A stretch of 25,142 nucleotides of DNA from Thalassotalea_A litorea (GTDB taxonomy: Bacteria > Pseudomonadota > Gammaproteobacteria > Enterobacterales > Alteromonadaceae), in NCBI RefSeq assembly GCF_043642205.1, contig NZ_JBHZSG010000048.1, forward strand, positions 1-25,142, read 5' to 3'. Made by a program: the position numbers and the translations under genes. The notes beneath the pieces were generated by a model that made no database searches, was not told the origin of the DNA, and worked only from the letters and a program-made list of their open reading frames with translations. Shown piece by piece: positions 6,538 to 14,886 of the stretch. How positions within the stretch are numbered: position 1 is the stretch's first letter; every line of letters begins with the position of its first letter.

Positions 6538-9225
6538 TTAAAAATCCCACTTAAAGGCGATATCAAAACCGATACCGTAGGTTGAAGAACGTAGTAACGT
6601 GTCTTCAAACTCAATCTGTTTTTTCTCATCCAATAAGTTGTTTACCTTAAACTTCAACGTTGATGAATACGTTGGATAGTAAGTGTAAACAAAATCCACA
6701 GAATGAAACGGTTGCTCGTAGGCGTCATCACGGCCATCAATCCCCGGAATGATGATACGGTCACCGAAGACATTGTAAGCTAAGGTTGCACTATGATTAC
6801 CATTCGGTGCGTCCCAACTAAGATTCAGGTTAACCACATATTCACTGTGACCTGTCATGCGACGAGTCGGATTGGTGATAGTGGTCGACACACCGGTTTG
6901 CTCAACAACATTTTGGGTATCAATATTGATCTCTGAATCAGAAAGAGTAACATTACCAGACAGGAAGATGTCCTCACCGAAACCACCTAGGAAAGTGAAA
7001 TCTTTCAAGAACTCTGCCTCGATACCGTAAACCTCACCGTCTTCAGCATTGGCAATACGGATCAGCGGTGGACCATCCTGAGCTGGCGATTGCACGGCTT
7101 CGATAGGCTTCACCATATCTTTGTAGAACAAACCAACTGACAGATTTTCACCGGTATCCAGATACCATTCCCAACGCAAATCGTAGTTTTTGATTTGTGT
7201 CGACACAACGCTTGGCGTACCACCAACCGGAAACTCAGTCAGTGGATCAATGTAAGTCGCAGGAGCGACTTCACGAATATCCGGACGCACCGCACTTTCA
7301 CCGTATGATGCTCGAAACTGCATCTGATCATCAAGGATATACGTTAACGCAATCGCCGGATAAATATCGTCCTCTTTAAACGCCAGTTCGGCTAAATCAT
7401 CCACCGTTGGCTCAGACGGAATATCAAATTGACCGGTAGCAGGATCCAATGGAGCAACGACCTGACGGAAATCTTCCCAGCGAACACCCGCGCTAACGCG
7501 CCAGGTATTATCATAAAACCAGTCAATTTCACCGTAATAGGCATCGACCATTTGTGCCGAAAGATAATCATCACCGGCAACCGAGGTATCGCGAATAATA
7601 CCCTCATTACCATTCAACGGCTGATTTAAAATCGCATCATCGGTCAGAATATCATTTACCTTAAAACCCGACAGTTCATAGTTCGCAAATGCCAGGGTAT
7701 TCCAGTCAATACGACGGGCAAATGCATCACGGGATTTTTCGATAAAATCACCACCAGCTTTCAATTCAATTTCACTGCGATCTAATGTCAGTGGTAGTGA
7801 AACGTTAAAGCCGTAGTTTTCTACGCGGTCGTTAAGGTCCTGAAAGGTATAACGAGATGCTGTGGTAGCTTTGCGCAATGAACTTTCATTTTCTAAATCG
7901 AAAATACCATCCTGGTTTTCGTCAGCAAGAATAAAGCGAGTCGTGACATTGCCCGGCGCGTAACGGTTTGAACGAGCATTTGAATATTTCCAGTCAAAAC
8001 CAAGGTACATAAGTGCCGGGAAATTGTGTTGACCGCGGAACTGATTAGCAAGGAACTGACGCTCCTCATAAATGGTCTGGTTATCGCGAACTCGCAATCC
8101 ATCACTCAACAATACGTTATTGGTGTTACCCAGCTTTACTTTAACTTCATCACGGGTGTCACGAAGCATAATGGCACTGTAATCAATACGATGGTCACGG
8201 GCATATTCGAAACCTAAGTTGAACATCCCGGAAAAGCGCACACTGTGCTCAGTAGCATCGACATCATCAAACCCCCTAACCAGAGACCAACTACCATCCT
8301 GTCGTTGGGTAAAGTCCTGACCTTCATATTGCTCAGTTACCTGCCATTCATTGTCATAAGACAAAGAAGTTAGAAAACCCACCCGCAAATCCTGATCAAA
8401 TACATCGTCAAAATCGAAGCGATCGCCTAGTGCGAAATCTAATCCAACATCCGGGTTTACGCTATCCATATATGGGTCGTAATCGCGATTAAACTGAGCC
8501 GCAATTTCTCGGTTTTGCATTTGAGTAACGCTGTCTAAACCTTCATAGGTGCGCCACAATTGTTGCAAACGCCCTGGGGCCGCGCGAGTGCCGTCATCTT
8601 CGCCATACCAATCATCATCACCACCGTTATAGGTGAAACCGTTATCGAAGTTATCGGTGTTTCCACCAATATTCGCGCCGATTTGCAGGGTAAAATCCGA
8701 AGGAATGGTTTTTAAACGAATATCAACGGCACCGCCACCAAAGTGAGCTGGCATTGACGCCGAATATGATTTTTGTACCGACAAGGATTCGATGATGGCC
8801 GCTGGGAATAAATCCAGTGGTATCACCGTACGTGTTGGGTCCGGGCTAGGAACCGCTGCTCCGTTCAAGGTAGTACTGGAGTAGCGCTCACCCAAACCAC
8901 GAACGTAAATGAATTTGCCGTCAACCAATGTCAAACCGGTGACCCTGCGAAGGGCTGCGGCTGCATCGCTATCACCAGTACGGGCAATCTGCTCAGCACC
9001 TAAGATATCGGCAACGAAAGCCTGATTTTTGCGCTCTTCGATTACAGCGCTCGCAGTCCCTTTTAAGCGACTGGCTTTAACGACAACTTCTTCTATCGCT
9101 TCCTGCTCGGCTTCATCCTGAGCCAGCGCAACACTTGGCACGGTGGCGAACGTTGCCGCCATTACCGAGGTACCGATCGCTTTTGTCAGAAGGGATAATT
9201 GAAATATTTTTAATTGTGTTTTCAT
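6538..9225 (-). CDS. TonB-dependent outer-membrane receptor
   Basis: An 895-residue TonB-dependent receptor. The frame is open to 9312, but the ATG at 9225 with AGAGG upstream starts a normal signal peptide (residues 1-36, ending ATVPSVALAQ). A TonB box-like EEVVVKA follows at about residues 44-50. The plug domain contains VRGLGERYSSTTLNGAAVPS and a glycine-rich AHFGGGAVDIRLK end. The remaining roughly 700 residues look like the 22-strand barrel, ending in IAFKWDF with the expected terminal Phe. The ligand cannot be read from the sequence. The gene lies downstream of the beta-helix lipoprotein on the same strand and close to a complete TonB2 operon, so these probably form one uptake system. 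Receptors of this type paired with a beta-helix lipoprotein are known from other proteobacteria (from memory). Confidence 0.92.
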   Translation of the reverse strand: MKTQLKIFQLSLLTKAIGTSVMAATFATVPSVALAQDEAEQEAIEEVVVKASRLKGTASAVIEERKNQAFVADILGAEQIARTGDSDAAAALRRVTGLTLVDGKFIYVRGLGERYSSTTLNGAAVPSPDPTRTVIPLDLFPAAIIESLSVQKSYSASMPAHFGGGAVDIRLKTIPSDFTLQIGANIGGNTDNFDNGFTYNGGDDDWYGEDDGTRAAPGRLQQLWRTYEGLDSVTQMQNREIAAQFNRDYDPYMDSVNPDVGLDFALGDRFDFDDVFDQDLRVGFLTSLSYDNEWQVTEQYEGQDFTQRQDGSWSLVRGFDDVDATEHSVRFSGMFNLGFEYARDHRIDYSAIMLRDTRDEVKVKLGNTNNVLLSDGLRVRDNQTIYEERQFLANQFRGQHNFPALMYLGFDWKYSNARSNRYAPGNVTTRFILADENQDGIFDLENESSLRKATTASRYTFQDLNDRVENYGFNVSLPLTLDRSEIELKAGGDFIEKSRDAFARRIDWNTLAFANYELSGFKVNDILTDDAILNQPLNGNEGIIRDTSVAGDDYLSAQMVDAYYGEIDWFYDNTWRVSAGVRWEDFRQVVAPLDPATGQFDIPSEPTVDDLAELAFKEDDIYPAIALTYILDDQMQFRASYGESAVRPDIREVAPATYIDPLTEFPVGGTPSVVSTQIKNYDLRWEWYLDTGENLSVGLFYKDMVKPIEAVQSPAQDGPPLIRIANAEDGEVYGIEAEFLKDFTFLGGFGEDIFLSGNVTLSDSEINIDTQNVVEQTGVSTTITNPTRRMTGHSEYVVNLNLSWDAPNGNHSATLAYNVFGDRIIIPGIDGRDDAYEQPFHSVDFVYTYYPTYSSTLKFKVNNLLDEKKQIEFEDTLLRSSTYGIGFDIAFKWDF

Positions 9226-9582
9226 TTTCAACCTCTTGAGAATGGCATCAAAGAATGTCTTTGATTTAGCTGTCAGGGTCTTGAGAAGCAAAGGTGTTGC
9301 GAGTTGCCTCACAACACTCCAATTGCTCCAGCTTAGGGGCTGTTGAGTTTTCAGGGTTGGCTTTTGCAGTGAATTGTTTGGAATCTGAGCAAGGCTTTAT
9401 CTCTTCGGCGTACCATACGTACGTCGATGAGATAAAACGAAGTTCAGGATTAAAACAAACGCTGTTCGAAGAATTCATTTGCATTGTCTCTGACCATGGT
9501 TCTTTGAAGCGCATGAACCGACTGAAACACTCTTCGCAAATAAACAAAAGTTAACCTCGAATATTCAGGAGCCCCTGTTGGC
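9226..9582. other. 357-bp gap between lipoprotein and receptor genes, with an extended hairpin
   Basis: No gene is supported here. Both strands are open over almost the same stretch (plus 9294-9554, minus 9266-9547), which is unusual for a spacer. An imperfect inverted repeat at 9396-9436 pairs TTTATCTC with GAGATAAA and CGGCGTAC with GTACGTCG around a CATAC loop. A smaller hairpin, CAAAGA-ATG-TCTTTG, lies near the receptor start. The stretch may be a structured leader, a processing or attenuation site, or a dispersed element inserted between the two genes. Confidence 0.5.
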
Positions 9583-12372
9583 TTATTCCAAGCCCACAGT
9601 CCATCCTGCAGTCCAGTCATTGTCAGCGCTTACTGCGCCGATGTGGTCGGCATCGTCAAAGAATGCATCGCCAGCAAAGCTTTTTGGCATGGTCATATCA
9701 ATGGTGAAGATACCGTCTAGTACATCAGAGCTTGACCCTTCAGTAGAATTATCCATTTGACCAAATACCCAGGCGCTTAAGTCAAAGGCTGTGCCGTCAG
9801 ATTCTTCAGTACCTTTAAAGTTTTCGCTACAGGCAAATACTGAGTTGGTAATTACCGTGTCACCGGTCAATGCCTGATCTACGGTTAAACCTGCTTCCAG
9901 CTCAAAACACTCACCCATACCCGCACTACCGGTTACAACAAAGTTGTGTAGTTGTGCACGAGTACCTTCTCGTAAATAAATACCTTCTGAATCTTTATCG
10001 GCGGTGTCGAAGTCGTTACCGATAATGGTCATGTTGGCAATGGTTGGATTAGATTGAGGCTGCTTACCAGGCGTTGAACCGTCGTTGTCAGCTTCTATCG
10101 CACGGTTTGCTTCACCATTGTTGGCATCGTGCTTAACAAGAACATATTGAAGGTTGCCTCTAAAACCATTATCCCAGTCAACACTGTCATCTTTGTTAGA
10201 TGTCAGAACAACATACTTAGCGTTGACAGTACCACCGAAGAATTCGATACCATCATCGGCATTTTCATGAACCTGGATGTACTCAACCTTAGTGCGATTA
10301 CCAACGCCACCAAACGTGATACCGTTTAGCTCATTATCCGGAGCAATTTCATACCCCGCGTGCTTAACAACAACGTATCGTAAAATACCCGAGTTATCGT
10401 CTTCTGCTGTACCGCCGAACACGGCACCTTCCTGTACACCTTCAACCTGAAGCGCACAAGCACTGCCATCTGTAGGACACTTGTTCGATGGTGCATTACC
10501 AAGTAGAACAATACCGCCCCACTGACCAGAACCGGTAACACCGCCGGTTACATCTTCACTTGAGGTGAACACTACCGGAGCCGAAGATGTGCCCTCAGCT
10601 TCAATTTGAGAGCCACGGCTAACCACTAAGTAATCATTCCCTGAGCGACCGAAGATAGTCGTACCGGCTTCGATTTTAAGTTTTGCCGAATCTTGGTTAT
10701 CGCCACCAACGAATACAGCGCCGCTTAGGGCATACATATTGTTGCTAGTCAGGGTTAAATCAGCAGTAATGCGACCGGAGATTTGACACGTGGTCATGCC
10801 ATTTACCGGTGAGATTGCCGAGGTGCCTTCAGGACAACCTTCAATTTCAGCGGCTGCAGTCACTTCACCACCACCAAAACCAAATGCCCAGCCTTCACGC
10901 CAGTCATCTGAACCATCAAAGGCACCGATATAATCGGTCGTATCAAAGAATGCGCCTTCAGTATTGGACACATCCTGACCCGCACCTAATAATGGTGAAT
11001 TCGAATCTGGGGTACCATCTGAGCTTACCAGGATTGAGGTAGAAACACTGTTAGATGTCTCTGCCAGGAACCAGCTTTCAAGGTCAAGTAACACGGAACC
11101 ATCAGCGGCTTTTGAATCTTTAAAGTTTTCGCCATTCGCACATGCCATCACTGAGTTTTGCATGATGATTTTGCCAGAGTTGGCGTTATCTACGGTAACG
11201 GAAGAAACATCGCCACCTTCAAACTCAAGACATTCACCCATTTCAGATGGACCAGTCACTACGGTGTTATAAATACGTGCTGCCGTACCTTCACGAAGGT
11301 AGATACCTTCGGAGTCTTTATCAGCAGTATCAAAGTTGTTACCAATAATGGTCATATTGGCAATTGCCGGATTAGACTGTGGCTCTTTATCTGGTGTCGA
11401 ACCATCATTGTCGGCTTCGATAGCGCGGTTTGCTTCACCGGAGTTAGCTGCATGTGCAACATAAACGTGTTGCATCATACCGCGATAACCGTTATCCCAA
11501 TCGATAGAATCGTCTTTGTTCCCGGTCAACACTAAGTGTTTTACGTTTACTGCACCACCGAAGAATTCCACACCGTCATCAGCATTCGCGTGAACCTGAA
11601 TATAGTCAACTTCTGTTTCAGAACCGACACCAGCAAACGTGATACCGTTTAATTCGTTATCTGGAGCAATTTCATAACCCGCATACTTAACCACAACGTA
11701 TTTCAAAATACCGGAATCATCTTCCCAGTTTTCACCACCAAATACGCCGCCTTCTGCAACACCTTCTACCTGAAGCGCACAGTCACTACCATCGGTTGGA
11801 CACTTATTTGAAGGCGCATTACCCAAAATGACAATACCGCCCCATTGACCAGCGGTAGTCTCTTCACCTTTTACATCTTGCAGTGAGGTGAAAATGATAG
11901 GCTGGCTGGCAGTACCTTGTGCGTTAATTTTACCGTCACGGTGAACAAGCAGGTAATCATTACCTGACTGACCGAAAAGAACCGCACCAGGCTCAATAGT
12001 AAGCTCGACTTTATTTTCAACGTTTGCAGCACCAGTACCAACCTGAAGGTCTTCACTGATGGCATAAAATACAGGCTTGCCATTTGCAAACCCTACTAAG
12101 GTGGTATCTTCTAAGATGGCTTCACGGAGAATTTGCACCTGAACATCAAACCCTAGTGCTGACGTCACGTCAGCCGTTAATGTCGATGAACCAACACCAG
12201 GTAATTCAACATTCTCGCTACCGCCGTCACCGTTGCCGCCATTGTTAATGATGGTATCACCAACGGAATTATCGACATTAGATTCAAGGTTAATGTCGCC
12301 ACCACAGCCAGCCAACGATAGGCTAGCTGCAATAAAACTGAACTTAAATAATTGTGTTATTTTGTTTTGCAT
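9583..12372 (-). CDS. Surface lipoprotein with two tandem beta-helix-like modules
   Basis: A 929-residue lipoprotein (signal and lipobox ending LSLAGC, C23) with a Gly/Asn-rich linker up to about residue 55. Two homologous modules follow, about residues 60-500 and 505-929. Matching positions are 441 residues apart, for example C191 and C632 of the shared NAPSNKCPTDGS motif. Each module has beta-helix-like runs (YVVVKxAGYEIAPDNELNG, IQVHxNADDGxEFFGG, NKDDSxDWDNGxRG) and ends in an IGA...DW..GW motif. Many conserved Asp residues suggest metal or calcium binding, which is inference. Single-module relatives occur beside TonB-dependent receptors and are often mislabelled 'multidrug transporter' (from memory). 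A surface ligand-capture role for the adjacent receptor is plausible but unproven. The ATG has GGAGC seven bases upstream. Confidence 0.88.
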   Translation of the reverse strand: MQNKITQLFKFSFIAASLSLAGCGGDINLESNVDNSVGDTIINNGGNGDGGSENVELPGVGSSTLTADVTSALGFDVQVQILREAILEDTTLVGFANGKPVFYAISEDLQVGTGAANVENKVELTIEPGAVLFGQSGNDYLLVHRDGKINAQGTASQPIIFTSLQDVKGEETTAGQWGGIVILGNAPSNKCPTDGSDCALQVEGVAEGGVFGGENWEDDSGILKYVVVKYAGYEIAPDNELNGITFAGVGSETEVDYIQVHANADDGVEFFGGAVNVKHLVLTGNKDDSIDWDNGYRGMMQHVYVAHAANSGEANRAIEADNDGSTPDKEPQSNPAIANMTIIGNNFDTADKDSEGIYLREGTAARIYNTVVTGPSEMGECLEFEGGDVSSVTVDNANSGKIIMQNSVMACANGENFKDSKAADGSVLLDLESWFLAETSNSVSTSILVSSDGTPDSNSPLLGAGQDVSNTEGAFFDTTDYIGAFDGSDDWREGWAFGFGGGEVTAAAEIEGCPEGTSAISPVNGMTTCQISGRITADLTLTSNNMYALSGAVFVGGDNQDSAKLKIEAGTTIFGRSGNDYLVVSRGSQIEAEGTSSAPVVFTSSEDVTGGVTGSGQWGGIVLLGNAPSNKCPTDGSACALQVEGVQEGAVFGGTAEDDNSGILRYVVVKHAGYEIAPDNELNGITFGGVGNRTKVEYIQVHENADDGIEFFGGTVNAKYVVLTSNKDDSVDWDNGFRGNLQYVLVKHDANNGEANRAIEADNDGSTPGKQPQSNPTIANMTIIGNDFDTADKDSEGIYLREGTRAQLHNFVVTGSAGMGECFELEAGLTVDQALTGDTVITNSVFACSENFKGTEESDGTAFDLSAWVFGQMDNSTEGSSSDVLDGIFTIDMTMPKSFAGDAFFDDADHIGAVSADNDWTAGWTVGLE

Positions 12373-12927
12373 TTTGCTGCTCCGCAGAGAATATAAATTA
12401 AATTCCCAGCCATAGTACTGAGCAAAAATGACAGTTTTGTTTTAGTAATGTGGTGATTTGATGTAGAAAATATGACATAGGTGTTACAGAGATAACTTCG
12501 GCTTACCCGAAAAGATAAAACCCGCAACAGTATAATGAGAAAAAACAACCAGTTACACAAAGCGCAGCGTAACAAACTTGCAAATTATATTTCATCAAAA
12601 TGTCATTTGCGTTATTTATAGGCATCGCCTACCAACAAAAATCAAGCATATGATTTTATTAGATTTAAATGGCTTTGTGGAAAATTAACCTCAGGTTAAG
12701 CTGCTGTAAAAAAGGATCTGGTAGGCATGTTCGCTAAGTACGGTAGTCAAAGGTTCAAAAATGGGCGTTTAACAAAATTCATGCTCTATACGTCGTTCAC
12801 TTTCAAAAGCGTCTGGTATGAAAACGGGTACTCACTCGTATCGCAAGAATAACATTATGGGTATTAATCGCTTTGACTGACTTTGTACGATTTAACATTG
12901 ATTGTTAAATAAAAGGAGAGAATAAGG
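12373..12927. other. 555-bp intergenic region with candidate regulatory palindromes
   Basis: I see no gene here. It holds the candidate promoter of the beta-helix lipoprotein (about 12412-12480), a perfect odd-centred palindrome TTAACCTCAGGTTAA at 12685-12699, and an AT-rich palindrome at 12890-12910 (ATTTAACA, five-base loop, TGTTAAAT) just behind the RRF_GI-like gene. Neither palindrome has a following T-run, so they are more likely operators than terminators. Confidence 0.5.
12412..12445 (-). promoter_or_regulatory. Candidate PhoB-box-like promoter of the beta-helix lipoprotein
   Basis: On the minus strand, CTGTCATTTT (12434-12425) is followed after seven bases by TACTAT (12417-12412), a fair -10 hexamer. 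The preceding 11 bases (CTAAAACAAAA) are a poor first half-site. Another TGTCAT lies 44 bp upstream (12477-12472), four 11-bp turns away. The layout matches the candidate upstream of DUF3450. Confidence 0.35.
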
Positions 12928-13305
12928 CTAGTCTTCGTCCTGCCACTCATACGTATCGATTGCTGAACGAGCCTCAGCAATCGTACAGTTTGCTAAAATC
13001 ACTAATTCTTTGACGCTTATCCCTGGATTTCTCGCAACCAGATTCACTAATTCTTTTTCGGTGAGTTGCCCTCGACTTTCCTTTATTTTGGTCAAAACCC
13101 AACGCCAGCTCGGTTCGTCTGTTTGTTCAAGTTCGTGTATCAGGTTGGTCAATTGTTCTCGGTTTGCAGAAAGTCGCCAGTTACGTGAGCGGCCGATGCG
13201 GCTAAGCTCAGCACCACTTTCACGAATGATGGCTTTAATTTCGTAGGCCCGCATTACACGACGTAAAAATGAAGGAAGCAATATATGAATAACTACCGAA
13301 ACCAA
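12928..13305 (-). CDS. Ribosome recycling factor family (RRF_GI-like) protein
   Basis: About 125 residues. From memory of the RRF_GI family found in Vibrio and Shewanella, the conserved pieces are a start ending in LPS, the GAELSRIGRSRNWRL motif, and a C-terminal CTIAEAR segment. All are present here (ILLPSFLRR, SRIGRSRNW, NCTIAEARSAID). The frame is open to an ATG at 13365, but that would add 20 residues not expected in the family. A TTG at 13305 with GGAGG four bases upstream gives the family-like N-terminus (start-VSVVIHILLPSF). Despite the family name it is not the essential RRF (Frr), and its function is unknown. It is transcribed away from the MipA operon. Confidence 0.75.
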   Translation of the reverse strand: MVSVVIHILLPSFLRRVMRAYEIKAIIRESGAELSRIGRSRNWRLSANREQLTNLIHELEQTDEPSWRWVLTKIKESRGQLTEKELVNLVARNPGISVKELVILANCTIAEARSAIDTYEWQDED

Positions 13306-13493
13306 CCTGCCTCCAAAACGCCCTTCTATGAAACGGATACCAAGCAATACTATTGTCCAGTACATAACATTGGCATAACAATGGTCAGTATATCAATGGA
13401 TTGAGGTAACAATAAAGAGACAACTCAGACAAATATTACAGTGATGCACCCCCCTCCTGCCTCTAATCCTTATAAAAGGCTTTCGCCTGACAT

Positions 13494-13548
13494 TGATACA
13501 AAATGGTACACAACAATCATTGACTCAATCCTGATATAACCATAAATA
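13494..13548 (+). promoter_or_regulatory. Promoter of the MipA operon with 10-bp-period repeats
   Basis: A good sigma-70-like pair, TTGACT (13520-13525) and TAAATA (13543-13548), has a 17-base spacer and an implied 5' UTR of about 29 bases to the ATG at 13584. Just upstream, TGATACA (13494-13500) and TGGTACA (13504-13510) are spaced exactly 10 bp and end 9 bp before the -35. On the other strand they read TGTACCA and TGTATCA, the motif also repeated before the S8 protease. This is the expected place for an OmpR-type activator, probably the regulator encoded in this operon. Confidence 0.55.
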
Positions 13549-13583
13549 TAAGGCAAGTAGAAGTTAGTTGTTACGAATAATAA

Positions 13584-14489
13584 ATGTGGTCAATAATTTG
13601 CGCCAGAATAAAAATTATACTGAGCAATTCTTGCGTTTTAACTCTGTTTATTTTTTCGGTACCTAAAGCGCAAGCCAAACAAAGCTATGAGGATATTTAT
13701 CAGACGCAGTCAGGCTGGCATCTGGGTATGGCTACAGGCTATGGAAAAATAGACAATCCTATACACCAAGGTAATGACATTCCCTTAGTCCTGATCCCGA
13801 AAATCGAATTCTACTGGGGTGATTTTGCTCTCAACAACAGTCAGTTGATCTATACTCCTTGGCAAAATGACTCTACTACCTTTTCCTTTTTAACTAGGGT
13901 CAATGAAGACGGCCTGTACTTTATCGATGATTTGCTATCAGCTTCCGCTGGTGCGGCATTTCTTCAGCGCCCTTTAATGAGTGATGGAGGCCCAAACCAG
14001 CAAGGCAACAAAACGGCCCCCGCCTTGATGCGCGGCGAGATAGAGCGAATCGATGACAGAAAGATATCGGTGCTCGCTGGTATGGAAGTCAATCATGACT
14101 GGAATGACTGGCGCATCAGCGCTGCCTGGTACCGAGAAGTAACTAATTATCACCATGGCGATGAAGCATTTTTCAGTATTGCCAAGGCATGGCGTGGACA
14201 GTCGCACTTATGGTTAACCAGCCTAGAGTGGCAATATCAAAGTGAAGAATTATTGCAGTATTACTATGGTACCAGATTAGCCGACTGGATCGCCGGCTTT
14301 AGTCGTTTCCGGCCAAACTCAGCCCTTAATACCAGCATAAAAATAAGTTACCGCTACGACATTAGCAGCCACTGGGACTTTATCGCTGAAGCCCGCATCC
14401 AGCGCCTTGACTCAATGTTGAACGCTAGTCCATTGCTGCAACAGCAGCATTTATTTTCATTCTTTACGGGATTTGCCTGGAGTTTTTAA
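13584..14489 (+). CDS. MipA/OmpV family outer-membrane protein
   Basis: A 301-residue exported protein with a signal peptide (residues about 1-31, ending VPKAQA) followed by beta-barrel-like alternation. GWHLGMATGYG and IPLVLIPKIEFYWGDFALNN resemble the N-terminal strands of MipA/OmpV proteins, and the chain ends in an aromatic FAWSF, as outer-membrane barrels do. Family members have been linked to murein-hydrolase scaffolding and to envelope stress or antibiotic response. It opens an operon with DUF3019 and a two-component system, a combination I have seen in other Alteromonadales. It is therefore probably a target or input of that sensory system. The ATG lacks a clear ribosome site, so translation may be weak. 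Confidence 0.75.
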   Translation: MWSIICARIKIILSNSCVLTLFIFSVPKAQAKQSYEDIYQTQSGWHLGMATGYGKIDNPIHQGNDIPLVLIPKIEFYWGDFALNNSQLIYTPWQNDSTTFSFLTRVNEDGLYFIDDLLSASAGAAFLQRPLMSDGGPNQQGNKTAPALMRGEIERIDDRKISVLAGMEVNHDWNDWRISAAWYREVTNYHHGDEAFFSIAKAWRGQSHLWLTSLEWQYQSEELLQYYYGTRLADWIAGFSRFRPNSALNTSIKISYRYDISSHWDFIAEARIQRLDSMLNASPLLQQQHLFSFFTGFAWSF

Positions 14490-14490
14490 G

Positions 14491-14886
14491 ATGGGCAGAC
14501 GCAGTAACCAATTCACTTTTAGTATGTTCATGTTGCTGCTCCTCAGCTCAAAATCGGTAAACGCCCAACCGCCGAAACAGTTTTTTGAGATATCTCCAAA
14601 CCTTTGTCTGAGTGAAGATAATCAATGCCGCCTAACAACAAATCTGTCCTGGCATTTCAACGACATTTTTCAGGTTTGTATCAAAGTTTATGGGCACCCG
14701 GTACGAACATATTGTGATTTGCCAGCCAGTATGGAGAAATACTCTCTGGAGCTCTTGAGTCATGAAGATATCCGCATCGACATTACCGACAGGGAACAAT
14801 CCAGACTTTTGGCTACTCAACGAATTTTAATATTACATGTGAACGAACGAAAACCCAGACGTCGTATATCCTGGAGTATATTTTAA
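14491..14886 (+). CDS. DUF3019 family exported protein
   Basis: A 131-residue protein with a signal peptide (MGRRSNQFTFSMFMLLLLSS, cleavage near VNAQ). The mature part has the family-like layout of an early ISPNLCLSEDNQCRL with paired Cys, a Trp in NLSWHF, and two more Cys in VCIKVYGHPVRTYCDL, giving two possible disulfides. A TTG at 14473 is in frame, but the ATG at 14491 directly behind the mipA stop has GGAG eight bases upstream and gives the natural signal peptide. Its stop TAA is immediately followed by the GTG of the regulator gene. The function is unknown; a periplasmic or secreted accessory to the MipA/two-component cassette is inferred. Confidence 0.75.
   Translation: MGRRSNQFTFSMFMLLLLSSKSVNAQPPKQFFEISPNLCLSEDNQCRLTTNLSWHFNDIFQVCIKVYGHPVRTYCDLPASMEKYSLELLSHEDIRIDITDREQSRLLATQRILILHVNERKPRRRISWSIF

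Noticed and set aside
9294..9554. Plus-strand 86-codon frame in the receptor/lipoprotein gap
   Set aside because: No ribosome site or recognisable domain, and it overlaps an equally open frame on the other strand. Treated as a possible repeat element instead.
9583..12372. Multidrug transporter
   Set aside because: Relatives often carry this label, but the protein has a lipobox, no membrane helices beyond the signal, and beta-helix-like repeats.
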